19,330 bases of DNA from JBNKHG01 sp050290225 (GTDB lineage Bacteria; Pseudomonadota; Gammaproteobacteria; Pseudomonadales; Cellvibrionaceae): positions 1 to 19,330 of the forward strand of contig JBNKHG010000089.1 of assembly GCA_050290225.1 (NCBI GenBank). Direction: 5' to 3'. Under the pieces are notes generated by a model. It searched no databases. It was not told where the DNA came from and saw only the letters and a list, made by a program, of their open reading frames with translations. Position numbers and translations under genes: made by a program. Shown here piece after piece: positions 1 to 7,250 of this stretch (the stretch's first letter is position 1; every line of letters begins with the position of its first letter).

Positions 1-210
1 GTACTCCACGTGGGAGGTGGCGATGGTGATACCGCGCTCACGCTCTTCCGGGGCATTGTCGATGCCGTCAAAGGCGACGGCTTCACCGCCCCAGACTTCC
101 GCACACACGCGGGTCAGGGCCGCGGTCAGGGTGGTTTTACCATGGTCAACGTGGCCGATGGTGCCCACGTTAACGTGGGGCTTCGAACGTTCAAAGGTTT
201 CTTTTGCCAT
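1..210 (-). CDS. tuf: Elongation factor Tu, N-terminal 70 residues (runs off the window)
   Basis: EF-Tu delivers aminoacyl-tRNA to the ribosome as a GTP complex. The visible 70 residues begin MAKETFERSKPHVNVGTIGH and contain the G1 loop GHVDHGKT at about residues 19-26 and the switch I segment RGITI near residue 60, both diagnostic of EF-Tu. The ATG at 208-210 is preceded by a strong AGGAGG ribosome binding site 8 bases upstream. The gene follows four tRNA genes in the same orientation, the arrangement of tufB in E. coli, so it is probably co-transcribed with them. The 3' part lies outside the window. Confidence 0.98.
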   Translation of the reverse strand, partial: MAKETFERSKPHVNVGTIGHVDHGKTTLTAALTRVCAEVWGGEAVAFDGIDNAPEERERGITIATSHVEY

Positions 211-377
211 TGTTATAGCCTCCTACTAAGTGGGACTTAATATTAAAGCAGTGAGCCCCTTCAGAAGGCATCACCATTGCGCCTGAAGTCACCTAATCAA
301 CTCTCTTCAACGAGAGAAATTGAGATTCTCCAGACAACACTCAGCCGCGGAAACGGCATGTTCCCACGGCAAAAAAG
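211..377 (-). other. tRNA-Thr to tuf spacer / tuf leader
   Basis: This 167-base spacer holds no ORF. On the minus strand it has a small hairpin at about 302-317 (CTCTC/GAGAG) and an imperfect one formed by TTCAG and CTGAA arms at about 258-287. No clear promoter is seen, which fits read-through from the tRNA genes into tuf. Inference only. Confidence 0.4.
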
Positions 378-453
378 TGGAGCTCTTGAGCGGATTTGAA
401 CCGCTGACCTCACCCTTACCAAGGGTGTGCTCTACCAACTGAGCTACAAGAGC
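378..453 (-). tRNA. tRNA-Thr (anticodon GGT)
   Basis: The minus strand folds as a 76-base tRNA. The acceptor stem is GCTCTTG/CAAGAGC, the D arm contains GCTCAGTTGGTAGAGC, the anticodon stem CACCC/GGGTG encloses loop TTGGTAA, and the T loop is TTCAAAT. Discriminator T and CCA are encoded. Anticodon GGT reads ACC/ACU. It corresponds in position to thrT of the E. coli thrU-tyrU-glyT-thrT-tufB cluster. Confidence 0.97.
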
Positions 454-530
454 GTACTACTACTCTTCTTACCCGATGCCGCTTCTTTAATAGGATGCTT
501 TATAAGCACCGAGGCATCATCGGCAGAACC

Positions 531-604
<74 letters not shown>

Positions 605-774
605 TACGCTTGCCCTTCGCAGTTGCGAGGGACTTTCTTACCCGGTTTGAGCACTCACTGTCCTCAAACCGAATCCTACGAGCCTGCTGACCCTCATGGC
701 TAGTTGACTTTTTACGCTAACCCCCTAACGGGGTTATCAGTTCAACTATAGATCAGTTCGACTATAGATAAATA
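605..774 (-). other. Structured tRNA-Tyr to tRNA-Gly spacer
   Basis: The 170-base spacer between two tRNAs is rich in hairpins. One lies at 612-630 (TCGCA/TGCGA core), one at 644-670 (8-bp stem GGTTTGAG/CTCAAACC), and one at 718-736 (stem TAACCCC/GGGGTTA). A tandem duplication of a 16-base unit lies at 738-769. The hairpins probably act in tRNA precursor processing; that role is inferred. No ORF is visible. Confidence 0.5.
738..769. repeat. Tandem duplication of a 16-bp unit
   Basis: Units 738-753 and 754-769 differ at one base (CAGTTC A/G ACTATAGAT). On the minus strand each copy carries TATAGT, which resembles a -10 hexamer. No good -35 is seen at the right spacing for either, so promoter function is doubtful. 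Confidence 0.7.
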
Positions 775-858
775 TGGTGCAGGGGGGTGGATTCGAACCA
801 CCGAAGCTTTCGCGTCAGATTTACAGTCTGATCCCTTTGGCCACTCGGGAACCCCTGC
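775..858 (-). tRNA. tRNA-Tyr (anticodon GTA)
   Basis: An 84-base type II tRNA with a long variable arm. The acceptor is GCAGGGG/CCCCTGC, the anticodon stem-loop is CAGACTGTAAATCTG with anticodon GTA, the T loop is TTCGAAT, the discriminator is A and CCA is encoded. It is positionally equivalent to tyrU of E. coli. Confidence 0.97.
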
Positions 859-872
859 GAAATGAGGCGGAC

Positions 873-901
873 ATTGTCCGCTTCTCCACCTTTGATGTCA
901 A
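873..901 (-). promoter_or_regulatory. Putative sigma-70 promoter for tRNA-Tyr and downstream genes
   Basis: On the minus strand a perfect -35 TTGACA (896-901) is followed after 17 bases by GACAAT (873-878, 4 of 6 matches to the -10 consensus). The predicted start would be about 8 bases before the tRNA-Tyr 5' end. The -10 overlaps an inverted repeat GCGGACA-T-TGTCCGC-like hairpin at about 868-881. Confidence 0.5.
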
Positions 902-961
902 CTGCTAACCCTCCAAAAACCTAAGGATTTCACCAAGTTAGCGGACAAAGGTGAGAATAAA

Positions 962-1037
962 TGGAGCTGGCGAGAGGAGTCGAACCCCCGACCGGCTGAT
1001 TACAAGTCAGCTGCTCTACCAACTGAGCTACGCCAGC
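962..1037 (-). tRNA. tRNA-Thr (anticodon TGT)
   Basis: A 76-base cloverleaf: acceptor GCTGGCG/CGCCAGC, D arm GCTCAGTTGGTAGAGC, anticodon stem GCTGA/TCAGC with loop CTTGTAA, and encoded CCA. The T stem GGGGG/CCTCT uses G-U pairs. Anticodon TGT reads ACA/ACG. It is the first gene of the tRNA-tuf cluster, equivalent to thrU of E. coli. Confidence 0.97.
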
Positions 1038-1061
1038 CCATCATCACTATCCGGAAGCATT

Positions 1062-1091
1062 AAAAAAATACACCCCCGAAATGTGGAGGCG
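1062..1091 (-). terminator. Rho-independent terminator after the birA-coaX-SPOR operon
   Basis: On the minus strand the 7-bp stem CGCCTCC/GGGGGTG (two G-U pairs, loop ACATTTC) is followed immediately by TATTTTTTT. It starts 6 bases after the stop codon of the SPOR-like gene and separates that operon from the tRNA cluster. Confidence 0.75.
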
Positions 1092-1096
1092 CGATT

Positions 1097-1834
1097 CTAG
1101 TGAAAGTTTTCGGAGGAAGCAACACTTGGGCAAAAATTTTGTCGGCGCTCGAGGCCCGGTGTTTCATTCAGAATCGTTTGCCAGACTTCTTCACCCACTT
1201 TCGAGGCTTGTTCTGGGGGAAAAATCACCCAGTTCTCTTTGTGGGAGCGGGTAATCTCCTTGATGGCTGCGGGATAGCCCTGGGATGCCATGGCTTCCAT
1301 ACGCCGGGTCGCCAGCTCCAGACGGCTGAACATCCCAAAGGAGATACCGTTGGCAAGCTCACCCTTGGGGATGACATAACTATCAATACCCTTGGCCTGT
1401 AACTCATGCAGGCGACGCAGGGCTTCCTTCTTTGAGACTTCCGGGGCCAGGTATACCCAATAACCCACTTCCCCCGGAATTTCCACTTCCTGGATTTCGG
1501 CCTCAACCTCCAGAGCCGCCATATTCTCAACCAGGTACTCCGCCTTCAGCAGTTTGACGTAGGGTCCCACAAGGGTGCACAAAGGCTGTTCCGCCGCAGC
1601 GACTTCCTGCTTTTCGGCCAGCCGTAATCGCTCCTGCTTTTGCCGCAGCATGGCCGCCAGGGTCTCCTCTTCCAATTCCGACAACAGCGCCAGTTTTCTC
1701 ACCTCCGAACTCTGGGGTGCAGCCGGGGGCCGAGACTTGTTCAGGGCTTCGCTTCCAGCAAAACCCTGAACCCGCCACTGCCAGAACAGGTACACGCCAT
1801 TCAGCATTAACAATGAAAGAAATATCCAGCGCAT
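1097..1834 (-). CDS. Membrane-anchored SPOR-like domain protein
   Basis: The 245-residue protein starts with a short positive N terminus and one hydrophobic segment (about residues 3-19, IFLSLLMLNGVYLFW), then a low-complexity charged linker, so it is likely a single-pass inner-membrane protein with a periplasmic domain. The C-terminal half contains ISFGMFSRLELATRRMEAM followed by a Gly-Tyr-Pro-Ala turn. This fits the SPOR pattern (G-x-F, periodic Ala, then a Gly turn); SPOR domains bind denuded peptidoglycan glycan strands. A gene of this kind commonly sits beside coaX in pseudomonads. It lies 64 bases downstream of coaX and just before a terminator, so it is the last gene of the operon. The start has only a distant AGGA ribosome site. 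The SPOR call rests on pattern, not on a profile search. Confidence 0.7.
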   Translation of the reverse strand: MRWIFLSLLMLNGVYLFWQWRVQGFAGSEALNKSRPPAAPQSSEVRKLALLSELEEETLAAMLRQKQERLRLAEKQEVAAAEQPLCTLVGPYVKLLKAEYLVENMAALEVEAEIQEVEIPGEVGYWVYLAPEVSKKEALRRLHELQAKGIDSYVIPKGELANGISFGMFSRLELATRRMEAMASQGYPAAIKEITRSHKENWVIFPPEQASKVGEEVWQTILNETPGLERRQNFCPSVASSENFH

Positions 1835-1898
1835 CAGTAATATGAGGTCCTTTCCTTCAGGTCCATAAGAGAAATTCGTAGCGGTCTAGCAAGGAGTA

Positions 1899-2687
1899 CT
1901 AGGGTAACACCAAAGCAAGACCCTCTAATACCAAGTCCGGCACAGATTGAGGCTCCACCTTAAGTCGGGCCGCCAGGTGGGGAAGCAACGCTTCACCATC
2001 CCCGCCAGTGACGATTAAAGGCGGCATCCTCTCATGACGGCTGGTCTCCGCGACTTTCGCTCGCAGTTGCTGCAGGGCTTGATCGACCAAACCCACCACC
2101 ATCAAAGGCAGGCCATTGTTAACCGCAGACTCAGTGCTGTTCCCGGGCTCCAGCGATGGCGGCAGCACTTGGCGGGGTACCTTGACCGCTTCGGTGTCGG
2201 AGAACAGGGCCCGTCGCATCAGTCGCAGACCCGGGACAATATAGCCTCCCTGATGACATCCCTGGTTATCGAGCAGCTCCACGGTAACCGCACTGCCACA
2301 ATCCACCACCAGGCAAGCGCCCCGGGTCCGATGATAGGCCGCCACCAGGGCCAGCCAACGGTCCACCCCCATCCCAGAGGGGTCGTCATAACTATTTACC
2401 ACACCGGCGGCAGCAGCGGTCGTGGCCGCAAAGTCTGGATTCAGCCCCCAACGCTCACTTACCCTGGCCACCAACTCACGGTTTCTGTCCTTACCGGCCA
2501 CACTGGCGACCCGAATCCGGTCGAGTTGAGCCACCTCTGGAGCCAATTCCGACCATGGTGTAGCCCTTTTGCCCTCGACAGCCCAGCCAAAAGCCCCCCT
2601 ATCAAGCGTTCTTGCCCCTTGCAACAGACGCCACTTTAGGCGGGTATTTCCCATATCGATCTCAAGGATGTGCTTTGCCGTAGCCAC
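1899..2687 (-). CDS. coaX: Type III pantothenate kinase
   Basis: CoaX phosphorylates pantothenate with ATP, the first step of coenzyme A synthesis, in the cytoplasm. The 262-residue length is typical. Family motifs are visible: phosphate-binding DMGNTRLKW at 11-19, GMGVDRW at 105-111, VVDCGSAVTVELLD at about 127-140, a GGYIVPG stretch after it, and IVTGGDG near the C terminus. The start is GTG at 2687. The only nearby in-frame ATG (codon 12) would remove the catalytic Asp11, so GTG is preferred despite a weak ribosome site. It follows birA by 30 bases, the birA-coaX pairing known from Pseudomonas and relatives. E. coli uses the unrelated CoaA at the same locus. Confidence 0.95.
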   Translation of the reverse strand: MATAKHILEIDMGNTRLKWRLLQGARTLDRGAFGWAVEGKRATPWSELAPEVAQLDRIRVASVAGKDRNRELVARVSERWGLNPDFAATTAAAAGVVNSYDDPSGMGVDRWLALVAAYHRTRGACLVVDCGSAVTVELLDNQGCHQGGYIVPGLRLMRRALFSDTEAVKVPRQVLPPSLEPGNSTESAVNNGLPLMVVGLVDQALQQLRAKVAETSRHERMPPLIVTGGDGEALLPHLAARLKVEPQSVPDLVLEGLALVLP

Positions 2688-2717
2688 TGCTATTCCGAAC
2701 CCATTTATCCAACGTCT

Positions 2718-3707
2718 TTAATCCGCGCCCCTGCGCAGTGTGATTTCACCGCCATTAAATAATTGTTCGACGCCGTCGATCTCCACTTTCAGCGCCCCTG
2801 TGTCACTGACCCCGCGAGCGACACCACAGACAGTGTGACTGGCAGTACTGAGTTCAACCCCGGCATTGCGACAGGTGTCGAGCGCTTCCCAGCGCTGTCG
2901 GTGTGCGGCAAACCCTGTCTCCTGGTAATCATTTAACATCGGCAACAACGCCGACAGGACGCTGGCCACCAGACAATTGCGGGATACCGGGGCCAGCCCC
3001 TGGGCACGGGCAATGGACTCCACATCCACCCAGGCCTGATCAATAGCTGCGGCCGCTTCAGCGGGCATGGCCACGTTCAAACCTATTCCGACCACCACTT
3101 GGCAGTAGCCATCCACATCCCCGGTCATCTCCAGCAGAATACCGGCCAGTTTCTGCTGACGCCACAACACATCGTTGGGCCATTTGAGCTCCAGGTCGGC
3201 CAGACCACATCGCGACAGCGCCTCGACGATAGCCACCCCCACAGCCAGGCTTAGCCCCTCCAAAGCGGCCACTCCGCCGTCGAACCCCCAAACTGCCGAT
3301 AGATAGATATTCTTGCCGAAAGGGCTGACCCAGTCGCGACCACGGCGCCCTTTTCCCGCTGTTTGCTGTTCGGCGAGACAGACATAACCGCTACCACCCC
3401 CAGCCGACGACCTGGCCATGGCCCTGACATTGGTGGAATCAATGACCGCCTCGATATCGAGTTCAGTCAGCAGGGGCCGACTTGCGCTACTCATGGCTTC
3501 AGTAATCCGGGAAGCGTCCAGTAGTTCCAGCCCACCATCGATCCGGTAGCCTTTACCTTTGACTGACGTAAGCGGTAACCCCAGTGGCTCGAGCTTCTGC
3601 AAGTGCTTCCACACAGCCGTGCGGCTGACACCCAATACGTCACCCAACTCAGCGCCCGAGTGAAATTCGCCATCGGAGAGCATATTTAATATCGCATTTA
3701 AATCCAT
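2718..3707 (-). CDS. birA: Biotin-protein ligase / biotin operon repressor
   Basis: BirA makes biotinyl-AMP, transfers biotin to the carboxyl carrier protein of acetyl-CoA carboxylase, and in bifunctional forms represses biotin genes. From the ATG at 3707 the protein has 329 residues. An N-terminal winged helix-turn-helix (about 16-58: GVSRTAVWKHLQKLEPLG, then GKGYRI) marks the bifunctional class. The ligase part shows the biotin-binding loop GKGRRGRDW at 118-126 and KWPNDV at 175-180. A TTG start at 3722 would add five residues; neither start has a good ribosome site, and the ATG matches the usual BirA N terminus better. It lies 98 bases downstream of bluB with no obvious terminator between them, so some read-through from bluB is possible. 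Confidence 0.96.
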   Translation of the reverse strand: MDLNAILNMLSDGEFHSGAELGDVLGVSRTAVWKHLQKLEPLGLPLTSVKGKGYRIDGGLELLDASRITEAMSSASRPLLTELDIEAVIDSTNVRAMARSSAGGGSGYVCLAEQQTAGKGRRGRDWVSPFGKNIYLSAVWGFDGGVAALEGLSLAVGVAIVEALSRCGLADLELKWPNDVLWRQQKLAGILLEMTGDVDGYCQVVVGIGLNVAMPAEAAAAIDQAWVDVESIARAQGLAPVSRNCLVASVLSALLPMLNDYQETGFAAHRQRWEALDTCRNAGVELSTASHTVCGVARGVSDTGALKVEIDGVEQLFNGGEITLRRGAD

Positions 3708-3805
3708 AGACGTTTTACTCAATCACGCAAAGCGCTAAGTTTAAGCGTTGCGTTAGGGCAAAAGCCAGCCGGGAAGACACACGACCGGCACCCGGGTTGT
3801 GCCGC

Positions 3806-4603
3806 CTAGGTGAAGGAGACGGGAAAGTCGCGATCCGCCTGCAACTGTTTGGACAGGGCTTCATCCCCGGTCGACGACTCACCCCATTGATCGAGATAGA
3901 CCAATTCCTCCAGGGGTAACCGGCGCCTCCAGCCCCGACTTTCCAATTCCGGTTGCGAGAAGAATTGATGGACATAGCCCAAACATAAATAGGCAATCGG
4001 CACCACCTGCTCGGGGATACCCAACGCCCGTTGCAGAGCCTGCTGTTTGACAATACTGACCCACCCGACACCGATGCCTTCGGCCCGGGCCGCCAGCCAC
4101 AGGTTTTGCGCGGCGCAGACACTGCTGTAAAGATCCATCATCTTCATATGGGTACGCCCCAGTACTACCGGACCGGAACGCTGACGATCACAGGTGATAC
4201 AGATATTGAGAGGGGATTCAAGAATCCCCTCCAGCTTTAACGCCGAATAGAGTTCACGCCGTTCACCGGAGAACATCTCTCTGGCTTCTTCATTCGCTTC
4301 GACAAAAGCCGCATGCACCTGCCGCTTGATCTCTTCTGAACGGACCAACAGAAAATTCCACGGCTGCATGTAGCCCACCGAGGGCGCGTGATGCGCGGCG
4401 TACAGCAGTCGACTCAAAACCTCGTCGGGAATCGGGTCCGACCTGAACTGGCCGCGCACGTCGCGGCGGTTGAAAACGGTTTTGTAGACGGCCGCGATTT
4501 CAGCTTCTGAGAAGGCCATCTCCGCCTGGTGAGCGGCATTGTCGGCCAATGATGTTACATTGCCTGCCGGATGCCTATCCGCAGGCCGCTTTGAGTGCTT
4601 CAT
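3806..4603 (-). CDS. bluB: 5,6-dimethylbenzimidazole synthase
   Basis: BluB destroys reduced FMN with oxygen to form 5,6-dimethylbenzimidazole (DMB), the lower ligand of true vitamin B12. The 265-residue protein is of the nitroreductase fold. The BluB-type signatures are FNRRDVRGQF at 44-53, APSVGYMQPWNF at 73-84 and GVGWVSI at 178-184; general nitroreductases lack the SVGYMQPWNF form. The first 30 residues are a variable extension. ATG at 4603 has an AGGGG ribosome site 7-8 bases upstream. A cobalamin riboswitch sits immediately upstream, so DMB synthesis is likely turned down when B12 is abundant. It stands apart from the other cob genes as its own transcription unit, next to birA. Confidence 0.93.
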   Translation of the reverse strand: MKHSKRPADRHPAGNVTSLADNAAHQAEMAFSEAEIAAVYKTVFNRRDVRGQFRSDPIPDEVLSRLLYAAHHAPSVGYMQPWNFLLVRSEEIKRQVHAAFVEANEEAREMFSGERRELYSALKLEGILESPLNICITCDRQRSGPVVLGRTHMKMMDLYSSVCAAQNLWLAARAEGIGVGWVSIVKQQALQRALGIPEQVVPIAYLCLGYVHQFFSQPELESRGWRRRLPLEELVYLDQWGESSTGDEALSKQLQADRDFPVSFT

Positions 4604-4661
4604 ATTATTCCCCTACTGAAGCGCACCGACACCCGTGACAGCACCGGCATCGATCTTATCC

Positions 4662-4683
4662 AAAGCGCCTGACCAAACGCTTT
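4662..4683 (-). promoter_or_regulatory. Hairpin downstream of the bluB riboswitch (candidate expression platform)
   Basis: The stem AAAGCG/CGCTTT with a 10-base loop lies directly 3' of the riboswitch B12 box on the minus strand. There is no U tract after it, so it is not a simple intrinsic terminator. Its loop contains TTGG, which can pair with CCAA in the riboswitch L5 region, consistent with the L5-L13 kissing interaction known for this class. The remaining leader (4604-4661) carries a GC-rich direct repeat (GCCGGTGC / GTCGGTGC). Confidence 0.4.
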
Positions 4684-4689
4684 TCACTC

Positions 4690-4886
4690 ACCTACAGGCC
4701 GGTCTTCTGACTCGGGTTCCACTCGCCTTGACACCTTCCCAAAAACAAACCGGCGAAGAGACTCGCCGCCACATTTTCAATGGTACCCGCCAAGGCAATC
4801 CCCCTCACAGCGTTGGGCACGTGCCGGATTCACACCGGCTTCCCGATTCTCTGCCCCTGTTTCACCAGGTTTCCGGCAGCACCTGA
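4690..4886 (-). ncRNA. Cobalamin riboswitch upstream of bluB
   Basis: Read on the minus strand, the region carries the class landmarks in order: AGGTGCTGCC at the 5' end, GGGAAGCCGGTGTGAATCCG, a GTGCCC...CTGTGA element, GGGAAGG, and the B12 box GAGTCAGAAGACCGGCCTGT at about 4692-4712. This adenosylcobalamin-sensing RNA normally represses genes when B12 is plentiful. Here it precedes bluB by about 85 bases. Confidence 0.95.
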
Positions 4887-4893
4887 AGGAATC

Positions 4894-4922
4894 ATTCAAC
4901 AACCAACTCTACTTTGTGTCTA
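4894..4922 (-). promoter_or_regulatory. Putative sigma-70 promoter of the riboswitch-bluB transcript
   Basis: On the minus strand TAGACA (4917-4922, 5 of 6 matches) and TTGAAT (4894-4899, 4 of 6) are separated by 17 bases. The predicted start would be within a few bases of the riboswitch 5' end, which supports the call. Confidence 0.5.
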
Positions 4923-4967
4923 TCGCTAACCCACCAAACCATAAACCCGCGATTTTCGCTACACCGC

Positions 4968-5117
4968 CATTGCGATGATCCGACCCTTCTGCGAAAACGT
5001 GGCAATCCAATAACCCGACAAAGATCGTCGCTAAATCCATTGAATTTGCTGGGCATTCAGTTGTTCCCCGTTGTTCCGGATTGCTTTGCTCCGCCGATGT
5101 GTCGGTCCGTCGCAATG
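4968..5117. repeat. Palindromic intergenic element with CATTGCGA...GCAATCC arms
   Basis: The left arm 4968-5008 and the right arm 5078-5117 are inverted copies. Each begins CATTGCGA, contains CCGAC and ends GCAATCC when read inward; they enclose a 69-base middle. Arms of this kind (CATTGCGA ... GCAATCC) occur as dispersed palindromic repeats in many bacterial genomes. It contains no credible gene and lies just upstream of the bluB promoter. The surrounding bases from 4923 to 4967 hold nothing recognisable. Confidence 0.7.
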
Positions 5118-5182
5118 ACACACCATTAAATAAAATTTCTCGTCTTATGGATAGACACTACTTAGTGGATTTGATCGAGTTC

Positions 5183-5220
5183 GCCCGGTGGACTTTAGCG
5201 AAAGCGGAGACCCGCCTGGC
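5183..5220. repeat. REP-like imperfect palindrome downstream of btuF
   Basis: GCCCGGTGG at the left pairs with CCGCCTGGC at the right (two mismatches), with an inner CTTTAGCGAAAG segment. This resembles the short GC-rich palindromes common after operons in proteobacteria. It starts about 30 bases after the btuF stop codon on the minus strand and could stabilise or end that long transcript; no U tract follows. The bases between 5118 and 5182 show no feature. Confidence 0.5.
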
Positions 5221-5250
5221 ATCATCCACGCTATATTTACCAGTGAGGTA

Positions 5251-6168
5251 TTAACGGTAATTTTGTCTGGCCCGCTGCAAATGTTCGCACATCATCTTTG
5301 CCCCGGATAGAATCCTCACCGAGTGCCGCTGCACCAACTCCGGAGGAATAAAATACAATTGTTGATTCTTGACCGCCTGTAAACTCGGCCACTGCCGCCA
5401 ATCATCCAGCCACTCCGGGCGGGCCTCGCCCATACCGCTGGCAATAATCACCTGGGGATCGACCGCCAAGATAGACTCCACACTGATTTGCGGCGCCGAC
5501 TCAACACTGACAGACGGCGTCACCAGATTAATATTCGCAAATACATTGCGGCCACCGCACAACCGCATGACATCGCTGATCAGGTGTTTGTCAGTCACCG
5601 TATACAATGGCTGATTCCACACCTGATAGAACACACTCACAGGTTCCCGTCCACTGTACGCCTGCCTCAGTTCATGCAATGTTTGATTGAAACGGCGGCT
5701 GGCTGCCCGGGCGGCCACCTCATTACCGGTCAAGCGTCCGTAACGCTCCAGACTCGCTGCAATATCCTCCAGGGTTTTCGGTTCGGACACGTACACTGTA
5801 TAGCCCAGGGCCATCATCTGCTGGATTTTGTCCATCCCGTTACCGCCTCTCCAGGCAATTATCAGATCCGGTTTCAGCGCCACGATAGCTTCCAGGTTAA
5901 AGCGGCTATATCCGCCAACGGACGGGATTTTCTGCGCCTCTGCCGGGAAGTTGCTGTAATCCACAACCCCCACGAGCTGACCGCCAGCGCCAGCGCTAAA
6001 CAGATTTTCGGTAATGTGCGGCGCCAGGCTGACAATGCGGCGCGCCGGTTCGGCCAGTTCGACCCGGCGCCCGAGGTCATCCTCGACCACCACAGGCTCC
6101 GCCGGCAACGCCGTTGTCCAACAGAGAGCAAGGCAGGCGATCAACTTCAATCCCATTTTTTTCGTCAT
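5251..6168 (-). CDS. btuF: Periplasmic vitamin B12-binding protein of BtuCDF
   Basis: BtuF captures cobalamin in the periplasm and hands it to the BtuCD transporter. The 305-residue protein has a Sec signal peptide (MTKK then a hydrophobic core; likely signal peptidase I cleavage after ALPA at residue 23). There is no lipobox. Two class III binding-protein lobes follow. The motif IAWRGGNG matches the E. coli BtuF site that contains a B12-contacting Trp, and the second lobe has a LCGGRNVF segment also typical of BtuF, favouring B12 over haem or siderophore. The start ATG overlaps the cobD stop by 4 bases (ATGA), so the genes are translationally coupled. It is the last gene of the main cobalamin operon, far from its partner genes btuCD. 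Confidence 0.92.
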   Translation of the reverse strand: MTKKMGLKLIACLALCWTTALPAEPVVVEDDLGRRVELAEPARRIVSLAPHITENLFSAGAGGQLVGVVDYSNFPAEAQKIPSVGGYSRFNLEAIVALKPDLIIAWRGGNGMDKIQQMMALGYTVYVSEPKTLEDIAASLERYGRLTGNEVAARAASRRFNQTLHELRQAYSGREPVSVFYQVWNQPLYTVTDKHLISDVMRLCGGRNVFANINLVTPSVSVESAPQISVESILAVDPQVIIASGMGEARPEWLDDWRQWPSLQAVKNQQLYFIPPELVQRHSVRILSGAKMMCEHLQRARQNYR

Positions 6169-7250
6169 AGCTCCATCACACAGTGATTAATACCGATTCG
6201 CAATCGCTGCAGCTGGTCGCCATCCTTGACCAACCCAAAACGCAGACAACCCATTTGTCGTAACTGTCCCTGCTGCCGTTCCGTAAATACAAAGCGGCGC
6301 ACCCAAATACCCTGGGCCGCCAATCGCTCCGCCAGTGACCGCGCCATCGTATTTGGCAGAAACACCGACATAAACAGTGGCCCCAGCCCCAACCGACAAG
6401 GTATGGCGTCACTGCCCCCCGCCAGGGTCTCTGTCAACATTTGCCACTGATCAGACCGGGTTTGTCGCACCCGTTGGCGTTGCCTTTTTTGCCAGACCCC
6501 GTCCCGCAGGGCCTTTGCTCCCACGTATTGCGCAGGCCCACCGACCGCCCAGGGTCCCAAGCGCGCCTGCAGCTGTTCCTGCAGTCCGGACTCGGCCAAC
6601 ACAAAGCCCAGACGCAAACCGGCCAAGCCAAAGAATTTCCCCAGGGAACGCAGAACCACCAACCCCGGGCGTGGACACTCGGGTGCCAGGCTTTGGGTGC
6701 CGTCCGAGTCCATAAAAGCTTCATCGACAATCAGATGCCCGCCGCGTCTGGCCAACAACTGACTCCATCGCAACAGCCGGGCCTTGTCGATGATTGTCGC
6801 CGTCGGATTGTTGGGGTTGATCACCACCACGGCCTCAAGCTGCCCGGCCCGAATCTTTGCCTCGAGCTGCTCCAGACTATTATCGTCATAATCCAGTAAC
6901 CGATGTCCGGCCGCCTGCCAGGCCTTGCGGTGTTCGAAATACCCCAGGGCCGGCAGCGCCACCCGTCCGGGTGGCAACAGTGTCGGCAACGTCTGGATTG
7001 CGAATTGCGACCCGGGAATCGCCAGCACGGCCTCGGGATCACAACCGTAATAACGTCCGGACGGCTCGCGCAGGGGACACTCAACCGCCGGTAACCGCAG
7101 CCAGACTTCTGCCGGCACAGCGTCTACCGTCCATCCCCAGGGAGCAATTCCCGTGGACAGGTCCAACCACTGCTCCCGGGGAATGCCAAAGGTCCGCGCG
7201 GCCAGATCGAGGTCCCCGCCGTGGGTTAAGTTGATGGTACCAGCACTCAT
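6165..7250 (-). CDS. cobD: L-threonine-O-3-phosphate decarboxylase
   Basis: This PLP enzyme decarboxylates threonine phosphate to (R)-1-amino-2-propanol phosphate, the linker of the cobalamin nucleotide loop. The 361-residue protein has an aminotransferase class I/II fold. It shows the N-terminal DLSTGIAPWGW region, INPNNPT at 144-150, IVDEAF at 174-179 with the PLP-contacting Asp176, and SLGKFFGLAGLRLGF with the PLP lysine at about 205. A longer reading frame extends to 7451 but runs back into cbiB and has no family similarity there; the ATG at 7250 overlaps the cbiB stop by 4 bases (ATGA) and gives the usual length. Its product is used by CbiB, encoded just upstream. In the aerobic-pathway nomenclature the same enzyme is called CobC. 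Confidence 0.92.
   Translation of the reverse strand: MSAGTINLTHGGDLDLAARTFGIPREQWLDLSTGIAPWGWTVDAVPAEVWLRLPAVECPLREPSGRYYGCDPEAVLAIPGSQFAIQTLPTLLPPGRVALPALGYFEHRKAWQAAGHRLLDYDDNSLEQLEAKIRAGQLEAVVVINPNNPTATIIDKARLLRWSQLLARRGGHLIVDEAFMDSDGTQSLAPECPRPGLVVLRSLGKFFGLAGLRLGFVLAESGLQEQLQARLGPWAVGGPAQYVGAKALRDGVWQKRQRQRVRQTRSDQWQMLTETLAGGSDAIPCRLGLGPLFMSVFLPNTMARSLAERLAAQGIWVRRFVFTERQQGQLRQMGCLRFGLVKDGDQLQRLRIGINHCVMEL

Noticed and set aside
4604..5250. Small genes in the bluB-btuF gap (several frames of 70-83 codons)
   Set aside because: All overlap the riboswitch or the palindromic repeat and lack ribosome sites.
5488..6186. 232-codon plus-strand frame opposite btuF
   Set aside because: Antisense shadow of btuF with no family features.
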